From NCBI GenBank assembly GCA_025454925.1, contig JALONM010000019.1, forward strand, positions 1-62,384: 62,384 nucleotides of DNA, given 5' to 3'. A program made the translations under genes and the position numbers. Of the stretch, positions 52,929-62,292 are shown piece after piece. The notes beneath the pieces are model-generated. The model had not been told where the DNA came from. It saw only the letters and a program-made list of their open reading frames with translations, and did not search any database. Origin of the DNA: Cytophagaceae bacterium. GTDB lineage: Bacteria; Bacteroidota; Bacteroidia; Cytophagales; Cytophagaceae. Every line of letters starts with the position of its first letter. The stretch's first letter is position 1.

Positions 52929-55475
52929 TTAGCGTAAAGTTTGACCGATGGTAAAGGTAAATGCACCCTGATAAGGCTTCCAACTCGGCTGATTGAGCGG
53001 CACATCCATAGGCCATCCATAATCCAAACCAATCAGACCGAAGGCTGGCATAAAGATCCTGGCGCCTATACCCGCGGAGCGATATAAATCAAACGGATTG
53101 AACTTAGAGTTTTCATCCCAGGTATTGGCAGCTTCGAAGAAGCTCAATACCGTAAGTGATAGCGCTGCACTGGTTGCTACCGGATAACGCAACTCCATAG
53201 CGAACTTATTGTACACTGTGCCACCTACGTTGCTAAATTTACCAAAGGGCAAAAAGGTATTTTGGTATCCTCTTAATCCTATCAAATCGGTTCCAATAAA
53301 ACCAAATACACCAAACATACCGTTTCCACCGACCATAAAGCGTTCAAACGGACCAATTCCAGTGCTCCGTTTATACGATCCAATAACTCCGAAATTTGCT
53401 TTCGATCGCAGCACCAGTTTGCGTTTTTTACCCGATACCAATGGCGAGTACCAATCCATATCCAACATCCACTTGTGATACTCTACAAATCTGTAACGAT
53501 CGCGTGGAGAAAGATTCGGGTCTGCATAATTCAGGTTATTGAATAAAGAAAAAGGTGGAGTTAGCGAGACGGTAAGATTCAGACTCGATCCGCTTGTTGG
53601 AAAGTTCAATTCATCCAAACTATTTCTGGCCAGCGAGGTAACCAATGAAATGTTGTTGGAATAGCCGGTATCAATTCCAATTACGTTGAAACGGGTATAA
53701 TTTCGGTAATGATATAAGGAATAGGAGATGGAATTATTCAGTGTAAAGTGATCATCCGGAACTTTTAAGCGTCGTCCCAAGCCGGTGCTGATATTGGTAA
53801 TATCGAGATGCTGGTCAAAATCTTGGGTTGCCGGATTAAAATAATTTAATCTCGAGTGATTGACGCTGAAAGAATACGATACAGGTTTTTTACCACCGAA
53901 CCAAGGCTCCATGAACGACAATTGGTAGTTTTGATATGAGCGTCCATTAGATTGGAAATTGACACTGAGACGCTGTCCGTCGCCAGAAGGCAGGGGATCC
54001 CAGGTTTTGGTATTGGAAATATTGCGCAAAGAAAAATTATTGAATACGAGTCCGAGAGTACCTATAAAGCCTGCGGAGGGTGCTACAAAATTACCATTGC
54101 GACGATTGGAGCCACCGCCCCATCCACCGGACAACTGAATCTGGTCGCTCGGTTTTTCTTCCACTCTATAGTGTATGTCTACCGTTCCTTTGGCAGGGTT
54201 GGGTACTGGATTGATTTCAATTTTTTCAGGATCAAAATATCCGAGGACCGAAAGTTCGCGCTGTGAGCGAATGAGATTAGATCGGCTAAAAATATCGCCG
54301 GGTTTGGTGTACAATTCCCTCAGCACAACATGATCGTGGGTTTTAGTATTTCCACTTACGGTTACATTTTCAATAACGGCTTGGGCCCCTTCGTAAATTC
54401 GCATCTCTATATCGATAGAGTCACCATCCACATGTATTTCCACCGGATCTACACTAAAAAACAGGTAGCCGTTATCGAGATACAAGGAACTGATATCGAC
54501 TCCATTGGGATTAAAAGACAAGCGTCGTTGCAATAGATCGGTACTGTATACAGCACCTTTTTTAATGCTCAGAATACTATCGAGTGTTCTGGTCGGATAG
54601 ATAAAATTTCCTCTCCAAAAAATATTTCTGAAATAATATTTATTCCCTTCGTCCAAGGTCATCTTAATGCTAACCCTATCCTTACGAACGGCATATACGG
54701 TGTCTTTTGCTATTTTAAAATCGCGGTAGCCATTGGCAAAAAAGAATTCCGAAATTTTTTCTTTATCTGCTTCGTATAATTTCCGATTGAATTTTGAGGT
54801 GACAAAAAACTTGTATACTCTTTTTTCTTTGGTCTTTTTCATTTTACGCTTGAGTTTTTTCTCCTCAAACGCTGTTAGCCCTTCGAAATCGATATCCTGG
54901 ATTTTAACCTTTTCTTTTCTATCGACTTCAATCCTTAAAAAAATATTATTCGGAAGTATCGTGTCTTTCGCCTGCACTACTTTTACTTCCGTATTTAGAA
55001 ATCCCTTTTCGAGGTAAAAGTTTTTAATCTTTTTCTGAGTGTTTTTAATCATGGCATCGTTTACCACCGATCCCCGCGCCTGATCAATTTTTTCCAGAAG
55101 ATCTTCTTGCTCTCCTTTCTTAACTCCTTTCACAAAGACGAATTTGGAAAGACGTGGTCTTTCCTTCAGCATAAAATCCAGGTAAATAAGATTTCCTTCA
55201 ATTCTAGAAATACTTACGGAAGCATCTCCTACCAGTCCCTGATCCCAAATGCGTTGTATGGCTTTTGTGAGTTTATCGCCAGGAATGGTAATAGGGTCTC
55301 CTTCTTTCAATCCTGTAATGGCGATGATGGTGCCAGGATTTAAAAACTGGATGCCGCTTACGGTAATGCCTCCAATAGTATACTCTCGAGGGTTATTAAA
55401 GTCCCATTGCCCAGACGATTGAGCCAACAGAGGTAGGGAAATGAGTAAAGAAAATAATTTTAAAAAATTTTTCAC
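52929..55475 (-). CDS. bamA: Outer-membrane protein assembly factor BamA
   Basis: Omp85-family insertase of outer-membrane barrels. 848 residues: signal peptide ~1-19; POTRA domains across ~25-440 (e.g. ITGLKEGDPITIPGDKLTKAI, VTVSGNTKTHDHVVLRELYTKPGD, YFDPEKIEINPVPNPAKGTVDIHYRVEEK); and a C-terminal barrel with ELNFPTSGSSLNLTVSL, the VGGNGMFGVFGFIGTDLIGLRGYQ L6-like loop and a terminal GYL-type strand. Essential. Twelve nt after uppS. Confidence 0.97.
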   Translation of the reverse strand: MKNFLKLFSLLISLPLLAQSSGQWDFNNPREYTIGGITVSGIQFLNPGTIIAITGLKEGDPITIPGDKLTKAIQRIWDQGLVGDASVSISRIEGNLIYLDFMLKERPRLSKFVFVKGVKKGEQEDLLEKIDQARGSVVNDAMIKNTQKKIKNFYLEKGFLNTEVKVVQAKDTILPNNIFLRIEVDRKEKVKIQDIDFEGLTAFEEKKLKRKMKKTKEKRVYKFFVTSKFNRKLYEADKEKISEFFFANGYRDFKIAKDTVYAVRKDRVSIKMTLDEGNKYYFRNIFWRGNFIYPTRTLDSILSIKKGAVYSTDLLQRRLSFNPNGVDISSLYLDNGYLFFSVDPVEIHVDGDSIDIEMRIYEGAQAVIENVTVSGNTKTHDHVVLRELYTKPGDIFSRSNLIRSQRELSVLGYFDPEKIEINPVPNPAKGTVDIHYRVEEKPSDQIQLSGGWGGGSNRRNGNFVAPSAGFIGTLGLVFNNFSLRNISNTKTWDPLPSGDGQRLSVNFQSNGRSYQNYQLSFMEPWFGGKKPVSYSFSVNHSRLNYFNPATQDFDQHLDITNISTGLGRRLKVPDDHFTLNNSISYSLYHYRNYTRFNVIGIDTGYSNNISLVTSLARNSLDELNFPTSGSSLNLTVSLTPPFSLFNNLNYADPNLSPRDRYRFVEYHKWMLDMDWYSPLVSGKKRKLVLRSKANFGVIGSYKRSTGIGPFERFMVGGNGMFGVFGFIGTDLIGLRGYQNTFLPFGKFSNVGGTVYNKFAMELRYPVATSAALSLTVLSFFEAANTWDENSKFNPFDLYRSAGIGARIFMPAFGLIGLDYGWPMDVPLNQPSWKPYQGAFTFTIGQTLR

Positions 55476-55487
55476 CGGAAGCTCTAT

Positions 55488-56237
55488 TTATGATTTCTGT
55501 TCAGATAACTGCTCACTTGTTAATCCAAACCTTCGTTCTCTTTTTTGATAGTGATGTATGGCATCATATAAATCTTTTTTTCTGAAATCAGGCCACAAGA
55601 CTTCAGTGATAAACAATTCGGAATAGGCTAATTGCCATAACAGGAAATTGCTGATTCTCATTTCTCCACTGGTACGGATCATTAGTTCCGGATCAGGGCG
55701 ATTGGCAGTAGATAGACAGGCTGCAAACTGGTCTTCGGATAAAGGTCCAGCGATCTCACCTAGTTTTGCTTTATCCAGCAAGGAATTCACGGCTTGCATA
55801 ATGTCCCATCGGCCGCTGTAACTCAAAGCAAGAATTACCTCCAATCCGGTATTCCCTGAGGTTAGCTTAATGGATTCTTTTAATTGCTGCTGACATTTAT
55901 CCGGCAAATCCTGAAAATTCCCGATGGTATTAAGTCGTACGTTATTTTTATGCAGATTGGAAACTTCACTCATCAAAGTATCGACCAACAACTGCATTAA
56001 TCCCTGTATCTCTTCTTTCGGGCGATTCCAATTTTCAGTTGAAAAAGCGTATAAGGTTAGGTGTTTTACACCCAGCTCGCCACATCCTTCTACAATTTCG
56101 CGAACGGATTTTACTGCGCTCTGATGCCCAAAAATTCTCAACGCTCCTTTTTTCTTCGCCCATCTCCCATTTCCGTCCATGATAACAGCGATGTGTTGGG
56201 GAATATTATCAGCATTAAGTTTCTCCTTTATCGACAT
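55488..56237 (-). CDS. uppS: Isoprenyl transferase (undecaprenyl diphosphate synthase)
   Basis: Makes the C55 lipid carrier for peptidoglycan and glycan export. 249 residues; HIAVIMDGNGRWAKKKG at 15-31 holds the catalytic D21, with FSTENWNRPKEE, LALSYSGRWDI and RTSGEMRISNFLLWQLAYSE also present. Sits directly upstream of bamA, the usual order in Bacteroidetes. Confidence 0.97.
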   Translation of the reverse strand: MSIKEKLNADNIPQHIAVIMDGNGRWAKKKGALRIFGHQSAVKSVREIVEGCGELGVKHLTLYAFSTENWNRPKEEIQGLMQLLVDTLMSEVSNLHKNNVRLNTIGNFQDLPDKCQQQLKESIKLTSGNTGLEVILALSYSGRWDIMQAVNSLLDKAKLGEIAGPLSEDQFAACLSTANRPDPELMIRTSGEMRISNFLLWQLAYSELFITEVLWPDFRKKDLYDAIHHYQKRERRFGLTSEQLSEQKS

Positions 56238-56267
56238 GATTACAAATAAGGGGCAAAGGTAGCGATT

Positions 56268-56972
56268 TTATTGATATTTTTGATCGGATGGGCACTTAAC
56301 CCCATAAATGGTATAACTGAGAGTAAACATGGTTTGATAAAACCAATCCATATCGTTGGGATCCGCAGTCAGATAGGAACCTATGATTCCTTTGGATACT
56401 CCATCAATATGATCATTGAAAGTTTTATAGGCCCTGGCTTCCCATCCCAGATTAAGCACTTTGGTTAGCCGGTACTTAACTCCTCCTCCAAACGGTATCG
56501 CAACCTTAAAGAAATCAGCGTCTACATCCTCTGGCATAACATTTCCATACGTATTGGTACCGGTACCATATAATGCAAGGCCGCCACACAAGTACGGTGA
56601 GATCCTGCTATTCGTTTTCTTATCTCTGAAATTGATAAAATTGTATTCAGTAAGAAAACTTACCGCGCTATAGGTTGAGTTGAAATATGTGTTTCTTCGC
56701 TCTGGCAGTGGATCATCTGAATGAGACTCGGATCCGCGAATCATTCCTGCATTAAAATTTAAATTGAGAGCAATGACCTTGGACACGTTGTAACGATAAA
56801 ACAAGGTAAAAGCAGGCCGAATATCAGCGGGCCTGAATCTGGGATTGATATCTCCTGTGTAAGAAGACCCACCTACTCCAAATCCAAATTCATTGAATTG
56901 GGCATGAGCAGCTCCTGATAGGAGAATCAAAAGGGCATAAAAAAATCTTTGCATACTATAATGGAATAGCAT
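56268..56972 (-). CDS. DUF6089-type outer-membrane beta-barrel protein (second copy)
   Basis: 234 residues. Signal peptide ~1-24 (LLSGAAHAQF), then EFGFGVGGSSYTGDINPRFRPADIRPAFTLFYRYN, the opening of the DUF6089 family given here by its ends, and strands such as PFGGGVKYRLTKVLNLGWEARAYKTFND. An eight-stranded OmpA-like barrel is likely. Unknown role, but always next to uppS/bamA in Bacteroidetes. Ends 30 nt before uppS. Confidence 0.85.
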   Translation of the reverse strand: MLFHYSMQRFFYALLILLSGAAHAQFNEFGFGVGGSSYTGDINPRFRPADIRPAFTLFYRYNVSKVIALNLNFNAGMIRGSESHSDDPLPERRNTYFNSTYSAVSFLTEYNFINFRDKKTNSRISPYLCGGLALYGTGTNTYGNVMPEDVDADFFKVAIPFGGGVKYRLTKVLNLGWEARAYKTFNDHIDGVSKGIIGSYLTADPNDMDWFYQTMFTLSYTIYGVKCPSDQKYQ

Positions 56973-57001
56973 GCAAAGATAACGGTTTTTTTAAGTTAGT
57001 A

Positions 57002-58000
57002 TTATCTGAATTTTGGACAGATTACCTTTTGTGGGATAATGTAGGTTAAATGGAAACCTGTAATGATATAAGCGTCTCTTCTTCCTTTCTTGTCGCCACG
57101 TTGCTCGCCAGCAGCTCCAAATTCGCCGGCGCTGGTTAGTAAGTAATCTGGGGCTGGTTGCTCGCTGTAATTTACAATAGGGCCAGCGTAGGTAGCCAAA
57201 GCAGCAATATAGGCCTCATCCTGGTTATAGATCTCAGGAGTTTTATCAGACAATTGCACCGCTGTTAAACCTTTGGCATTGTATAATTGAACTTTGTCCG
57301 GATATTTACCTCCGATATCATCCAGATAATCAGTGGTAGTAAATCTCCAACCTATTTCAAACGACAAATCCAATTGCTTGGTTAATTTGTAACGCAATCC
57401 CAAACCAACAGGAAGAGCCACTTGGTGTAAACTGTATTTCTTGGGTGCGCCGTCTATGACACCCTGACCTTCCGTCGAATTTTCTCTTAAATTATACCAG
57501 GCACCGCTACCGCCAATTTGAGCCTGAGGATTATGATGAAAATAAGCAATTCCAATAAACCCATACGGAACAAAATCTGGTCTTTTCTGATATTTGCTGC
57601 GATGCTCAAAAAAATCTATAATCAAATCTGCTTTCAATTCGTAAATCTGGGATCTGAAAGAAAGGTTTCTAAGTTTACGGAAAACGTCTCCTCCCGCCTC
57701 TTGGAATTTGGAGTTTTCAGCATCGTCACCTTTAATACGACCATATGAGAATGTACCTCTCAAAAACATTCTAGGGTGGAAACGGTACTGAGCATCAATA
57801 CCGAAATTATATTTCGTAAATTTAATACCCGGGCTAATGAAACTTGGACCTGGATCAACCTCTCCCACATAATTCATTGCATTCAACGCGCCGCCGATTG
57901 CCCAATATTTATTTTTCTTAGCAAAACCTTGCCCGAAGGTCGCTGCTTCGATAAGCAACATAAAAGCTAGAAAAAATCCTAATTTAAACAGCTTGTTCAT
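57002..58000 (-). CDS. DUF6089-type outer-membrane beta-barrel protein (first copy)
   Basis: 332 residues. Signal peptide ~1-23 (EAATFGQGFAKK), then YWAIGGALNAMNYVGEVDPGPSF, repeated barrel strands and LRYKLTKQLDLSFEIGWRFTTTDYLDDIGG, parallel to the second copy. It is ~100 residues longer, with a loop insertion at ~225-305. Ends in IIPQKVICPKFR. The two copies arose by tandem duplication. Start supported by the signal peptide. Confidence 0.85.
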   Translation of the reverse strand: MNKLFKLGFFLAFMLLIEAATFGQGFAKKNKYWAIGGALNAMNYVGEVDPGPSFISPGIKFTKYNFGIDAQYRFHPRMFLRGTFSYGRIKGDDAENSKFQEAGGDVFRKLRNLSFRSQIYELKADLIIDFFEHRSKYQKRPDFVPYGFIGIAYFHHNPQAQIGGSGAWYNLRENSTEGQGVIDGAPKKYSLHQVALPVGLGLRYKLTKQLDLSFEIGWRFTTTDYLDDIGGKYPDKVQLYNAKGLTAVQLSDKTPEIYNQDEAYIAALATYAGPIVNYSEQPAPDYLLTSAGEFGAAGEQRGDKKGRRDAYIITGFHLTYIIPQKVICPKFR

Positions 58001-58142
58001 ATCCTATTTCGTTTATCCGAGGTACAAAATACCTAGACAAATGTAATTAATATCATATTAAAAAGGAAATTTTTGAAAAAGAAATATCGAATATATCCCA
58101 GAATTTATCGATAAAGTTCCATAGTAAATAAGAATAAATCTA

Positions 58143-59015
58143 TCAATTTCTAAGATCTAAGCCCCAATTCAGCTTATTACGCAATGTTTGGAAGTAGTTG
58201 TAGTTTCTCAGTTCAATTATTTTCACATAAAACGGAGCTTTACGCACAGTAAGTTTCGTTCCCGCAGGTACTTTTACCGAGCGGGAATCAAGCGAAATAA
58301 GAAAATTGTTACTTCGGCTTTCCACTTCAAAACTCAATTCACAATCGTCTGGTAAAATAAGCGGTCGAACATTTAAATTGTGGGGGCAAACGGGCGCTAT
58401 GATAAAATTCTTCGCCTGCGGCATAACCAATGGCCCTCCGCAACTCAGGGAATAACCCGTAGAGCCTGTTGGAGTAGAAATCAACAAACCATCTGCCCAA
58501 TAGGAATTTAGAAACTCATTATTCATGTGGGTATGAACCACAATCATTGATGAAGTATCTCGCTTGAGGATAGCAAATTCATTCAAACCAAAATTAACAC
58601 CGTTAAAATAGTTGTTCGGGTCATCTACCTGAATTAAGCTCCGATCTTTCACTTGAAAATCGCCGGAAATTAATTGATCGATGGCACCCACAATTTCATT
58701 GCGCGCCGTAGTAGCCAAAAATCCTAGCCGACCGGTGTTAACCCCAAGAATAGGAATAGACTTCGCCCCTACAAATGTCGATGTCTCCAGCAATGTTCCA
58801 TCTCCACCTATACTTAGCACCAAATCGACTGAAGGAAATTCTTCCCTGCTGGAATACACCTGGGCATCTGCATGCAAATGGCGCTTCCCAATCGACACCT
58901 TGAAAGACTGATTGATGTAAAGCTCAACGCCTTTGGTTGCCAAATGCGAAAGCATGGAACTTATGTAAGGAGCCGCCTCCTCGGTGATGGGTCTTCCATG
59001 CAACGCAATTTTCAT
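58143..59015 (-). CDS. nadK: NAD kinase
   Basis: Phosphorylates NAD to NADP in the cytoplasm. 290 residues with LSIGGDGTLLETS (catalytic D72), the GVNFGLNEFAILKRD motif, and LISTPTGSTGYSLSCGGPLV. Six nt after adk, so they share a transcript from the adk promoter; a 142-nt gap separates it from the DUF6089 genes. Confidence 0.97.
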   Translation of the reverse strand: MKIALHGRPITEEAAPYISSMLSHLATKGVELYINQSFKVSIGKRHLHADAQVYSSREEFPSVDLVLSIGGDGTLLETSTFVGAKSIPILGVNTGRLGFLATTARNEIVGAIDQLISGDFQVKDRSLIQVDDPNNYFNGVNFGLNEFAILKRDTSSMIVVHTHMNNEFLNSYWADGLLISTPTGSTGYSLSCGGPLVMPQAKNFIIAPVCPHNLNVRPLILPDDCELSFEVESRSNNFLISLDSRSVKVPAGTKLTVRKAPFYVKIIELRNYNYFQTLRNKLNWGLDLRN

Positions 59016-59021
59016 AAAAAC

Positions 59022-59600
59022 TTAGTTTGGAAATGAATCAATCGCTGAGCAAATAGCATTGAAAATAGTTTCAATTTCGCCCACCCCTTGTACAGGATGA
59101 TATTTTTTTTGAGCCGCATAAAAGTTCGCCACAGGTATGGTTTCCTCGTTATAAACCTTAATCCGGTTGTTTATTTTCTCTTCTTCCTGATCATCGGCCC
59201 TGCCAGAAGTTTCCCCTCTTTTACGTATACGGATTTTCAATTCCTCTTCAGGAACTTCTAAACCTACCATGCCCGATATTGACTGACCCATGGAAGCCAG
59301 CAATGCGTCAAGTGCCTGAGCCTGTGGAACGGTACGGGGAAAGCCATCAAAAATTACTCCGCTGGCACTTGGATTCTCCTTTATCTTCTCTCCCACCATT
59401 TTGATAACCACCTCGTCGGGGACCAAATTTCCTTCATTCATGTATTTTTTTGCCAGCAAGCCCAATTCTGTGCCTTCGCTAAGATGTTTTCTAAATAAAT
59501 CTCCGGTAGACAAATGAACGAACCCGTATTTCGCGATAATTTTTTCACTTTGGGTTCCTTTACCGGCACCTGGAGGGCCAAACAGTACTAGGTTTATCAT
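59022..59600 (-). CDS. adk: Adenylate kinase
   Basis: Interconverts 2 ADP with ATP and AMP. 192 residues, the short-lid form. P-loop GPPGAGKGTQ at 8-17, the AMP-binding HLSTGDLFRKHL and VIFDGFPRT. The short lid reads RKRGETSGRADDQEE and has no zinc cysteines. First gene of adk-nadK, behind a full-consensus promoter. Confidence 0.97.
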   Translation of the reverse strand: MINLVLFGPPGAGKGTQSEKIIAKYGFVHLSTGDLFRKHLSEGTELGLLAKKYMNEGNLVPDEVVIKMVGEKIKENPSASGVIFDGFPRTVPQAQALDALLASMGQSISGMVGLEVPEEELKIRIRKRGETSGRADDQEEEKINNRIKVYNEETIPVANFYAAQKKYHPVQGVGEIETIFNAICSAIDSFPN

Positions 59601-59648
59601 AAGAGGTATGGTATCGTATTACAATTGGTTTTCTTCTAAACCAAAGAT

Positions 59649-59679
59649 CAAAAATAAGGAGATGTGACATAGCTACCAA
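59649..59679 (-). promoter_or_regulatory. adk-nadK promoter
   Basis: Minus strand: TTG (59679-59677), 20 nt, TATTTTTG (59656-59649). Full match to the Bacteroidetes consensus; transcript start near 59645, ~45 nt before the adk ATG. Confidence 0.65.
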
Positions 59680-59736
59680 CCTCCTGACAGATTATTTTTG
59701 TGCAAAAAAGGCGGGTAATTATTCATTCAACTTTCA

Positions 59737-59788
59737 AACTGTCAATTTCTTAAAGCCCAAAAGCCCAAACGAACTGTCAATGTGGCAG
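59737..59788 (+). promoter_or_regulatory. Repeated CTGTCA elements upstream of dnaK
   Basis: AACTGTCAAT occurs twice, at 59737-59746 and 59772-59781, 35 nt apart. The second is half of an imperfect inverted repeat CTGTCA-ATG-TGGCAG (59774-59788). Placed ~80-130 nt before the dnaK ATG, they may bind a heat-shock regulator. No consensus TTG/TAnnTTTG pair was found for dnaK. Inferred. Confidence 0.4.
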
Positions 59789-59865
59789 AAAAAATGAACG
59801 AAAAACGCAATGGCATTACTGTTGTGTACAGGAGAATTACGAAAACGACATAAGTAAAAAATAAT

Positions 59866-61764
59866 ATGGGAAAAATTATTGGCATAGACTTGGGTACCAC
59901 CAATTCCTGCGTTGCAGTAATGGAAGGAAATGAACCCGTAGTAATTCCGAACAGTGAAGGCCGCAGAACTACTCCTTCTATTGTAGCATTTCTGGACAAT
60001 GGGAATGGTGAACGCAAAGTGGGTGACCCAGCAAAGCGTCAGGCCATTACCAACCCAATCAATACCATACAATCCATCAAGAGATTTATGGGTAAGAAGT
60101 TTTCCGAGGTAGGCAGCGCATCAAAAACTGTTTCTTATAAAGTAGAACAAGGGCCTAACGATACTGCCCGTGTGCGCATCGGAGACCGCCTGTATACTCC
60201 ACAAGAACTTTCAGCTATGATTCTTCAGAAAATGAAGACCACGGCGGAAGAATACCTGGGCACTACTGTAACGGAAGCGGTTATTACCGTTCCAGCATAT
60301 TTCAACGATGCAGAAAGACAAGCTACCAAAGAAGCTGGTCAAATCGCCGGACTAGAAGTAAAAAGGATCATCAACGAACCCACCGCAGCTGCCTTGGCTT
60401 ACGGCCTTGACAAGCTGAACCGTGACATGACCGTTGCCGTGTTTGACTTGGGCGGAGGTACTTTCGACATTTCTATTCTGGAACTTGGTGATGGCATGTT
60501 TGAAGTAAAATCTACCGATGGTGATACACACTTGGGTGGAGATGACTTTGACCAGAAAATTATCGATTGGCTGGCGGAAGAATTTATCAAAGAAGAGGGT
60601 ATTGACCTCCGCAAAGATCCAATGGCTCTTCAGCGCTTGAAAGAAGCTGCCGAAAAAGCGAAAATCGAACTTTCGAGCAGCCAGGATACCGAAATCAACC
60701 TGCCTTACATCATGCCAGTGAATGGCATTCCGAAACACTTGGTTAAAAAATTAAGCCGCGCCAAATTCGAACAACTGTGCGATGACTTAATTCAGCGCTC
60801 TCTTGAGCCTTGCCGCAGAGCCGTTAAAAACTCCGGACTTTCTCTTGACAAAATCAATGAAGTGATTCTTGTTGGTGGGTCAACCCGCATTCCAAGAATT
60901 CAGGAAGAAGTAGAAAAATTCTTCGGCAAAAAACCATCCAAAGGAGTTAACCCCGACGAGGCTGTTGCCATCGGTGCTGCTGTTCAAGGCGGCGTAATTA
61001 CCGGCGAAGTGAAAGACATCCTGTTGGTAGATGTAATTCCTCTTTCCCTGGGTATTGAAACCATGGGAAATGTGTTCCACAAATTAATTGAAGCCAACTC
61101 TACCATTCCTACCAAACGTTCGGAAACCTATACCACCGCTGCCGACAATCAGCCTCAGGTAGAAATTCACGTGCTGCAAGGCGAACGTCCGATGGCCAAA
61201 GACAACCGCACCATTGGTCGCTTTGTGCTCGATGGAATTCCTCCGGCTCCAAGGGGAGTACCTCAAATCGAAGTTACCTTTGATATTGATGTGAACGGTA
61301 TTCTCAACGTTTCTGCTAAAGACAAAGGCACAGGCAAAGAGCAAAAAATCCGTATCGAAGCTTCCAGCGGATTGTCTGAAGCGGAAATCGAGCGCATGCG
61401 TCAGGAAGCGAAAGCCAATGAAGAAAATGACCGCAAGGCCAAAGAACAAGCAGAAAAAGTAAATACCGCCGACAGCTTGATTTTCAATACTGAAAAACAA
61501 CTGAAAGAGTTTGGTGATAAACTTTCTGATGCCAACAAAGCATCCATTGAATCGGCGTTGAATGAATTGAAAGCTGCCCACGGAAGCAAAGACCTGGCTG
61601 CAATCGACAAAGCTTCAGAAGCCTTGAATGCTGCATGGCAAGCGGCTTCCGCAGAAATGTACAATGCTACACAAAACCCGGGAGCTTCCAACACGACCTC
61701 TTCCGAAAGTGGATCTCAGGATAATGTGAAAGATGTTGACTACGAAGAAGTAGACAAAAAATAA
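59866..61764 (+). CDS. dnaK: Chaperone protein DnaK (Hsp70)
   Basis: ATP-dependent chaperone for nascent and stress-damaged proteins. 632 residues: ATPase domain ~1-380 ([17 protein letters not shown] at 4-20; [47 protein letters not shown]), linker [11 protein letters not shown], substrate domain to ~505, helical lid, and the acidic tail [10 protein letters not shown]. dnaJ and grpE are not adjacent. Monocistronic with a strong terminator. Confidence 0.98.
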   Translation: MGKIIGIDLGTTNSCVAVMEGNEPVVIPNSEGRRTTPSIVAFLDNGNGERKVGDPAKRQAITNPINTIQSIKRFMGKKFSEVGSASKTVSYKVEQGPNDTARVRIGDRLYTPQELSAMILQKMKTTAEEYLGTTVTEAVITVPAYFNDAERQATKEAGQIAGLEVKRIINEPTAAALAYGLDKLNRDMTVAVFDLGGGTFDISILELGDGMFEVKSTDGDTHLGGDDFDQKIIDWLAEEFIKEEGIDLRKDPMALQRLKEAAEKAKIELSSSQDTEINLPYIMPVNGIPKHLVKKLSRAKFEQLCDDLIQRSLEPCRRAVKNSGLSLDKINEVILVGGSTRIPRIQEEVEKFFGKKPSKGVNPDEAVAIGAAVQGGVITGEVKDILLVDVIPLSLGIETMGNVFHKLIEANSTIPTKRSETYTTAADNQPQVEIHVLQGERPMAKDNRTIGRFVLDGIPPAPRGVPQIEVTFDIDVNGILNVSAKDKGTGKEQKIRIEASSGLSEAEIERMRQEAKANEENDRKAKEQAEKVNTADSLIFNTEKQLKEFGDKLSDANKASIESALNELKAAHGSKDLAAIDKASEALNAAWQAASAEMYNATQNPGASNTTSSESGSQDNVKDVDYEEVDKK

Positions 61765-61785
61765 TTCCGACATTCACTGGAATAC

Positions 61786-61818
61786 AAAAGGCAAGAACCA
61801 AACGTTCTTGCCTTTTTT
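61786..61818 (+). terminator. dnaK terminator
   Basis: 13-bp perfect stem AAAAGGCAAGAAC/GTTCTTGCCTTTT (61786-61798 with 61804-61816), 5-nt loop, six-T run. About 20 nt after the dnaK stop. Confidence 0.93.
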
Positions 61819-62024
61819 AAAACCCGGAATCTAAGAAATTGCTAACTTCCGCCACCAACGACGGCTGTTAATCAGAAATTAAATAGAATTAATAATTATT
61901 TTCCTAACGATAAAAGAAGACAAAGCATGACATTAATGGATCAGAGAAAGCTATGCCAGTATTGCATACCAATGAATAAATCAATAGTTTTTATTATCTA
62001 TTGAATCACTCCCGCAATTTCAGA

Positions 62025-62230
62025 TTACGGAATATTGAGTTGAGTAGCAATATCTTTTACAGAGACCCCTGAAGAGAGAATATGGAAATGTGGATCCGTT
62101 GAATTTTCTCTTTCTCTTGCAGTGCTTTCTCCAATTTCAACTCAGCAGTTTCTTTATCACGCTTCAATGCTTTCCATTCTTCCTTGATCAGGTTTTCGCG
62201 TTGCATCTGTTCTATGATCTCTTTTCTCAT
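62025..62230 (-). pseudogene. Frameshifted C-terminal remnant of an Rpn-type recombination nuclease
   Basis: From the ATG at 62230 one reads 57 residues of charged coiled coil (MRKEIIEQMQRENLIKEEWK...) to a stop at 62057. A shift of one base near 62085-62115 restores the family ending SSGVSVKDIATQLNIP, then a stop at 62025-62027. The same ending is intact in the partial gene at 62293. The missing N-terminal nuclease domain and the frameshift show it is dead. Confidence 0.6.
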
Positions 62231-62292
62231 GCCTGCTTAATTCTCAAAATGGGATTCATTTTTCAACGATGAAGACTAGTTTATTCCAGCCA

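Noticed and set aside
59693-59700. TATTTTTG as the dnaK -7 box
   Set aside because: No TTG lies 19-21 nt upstream, and the leader would be over 160 nt. Kept only as a possibility.
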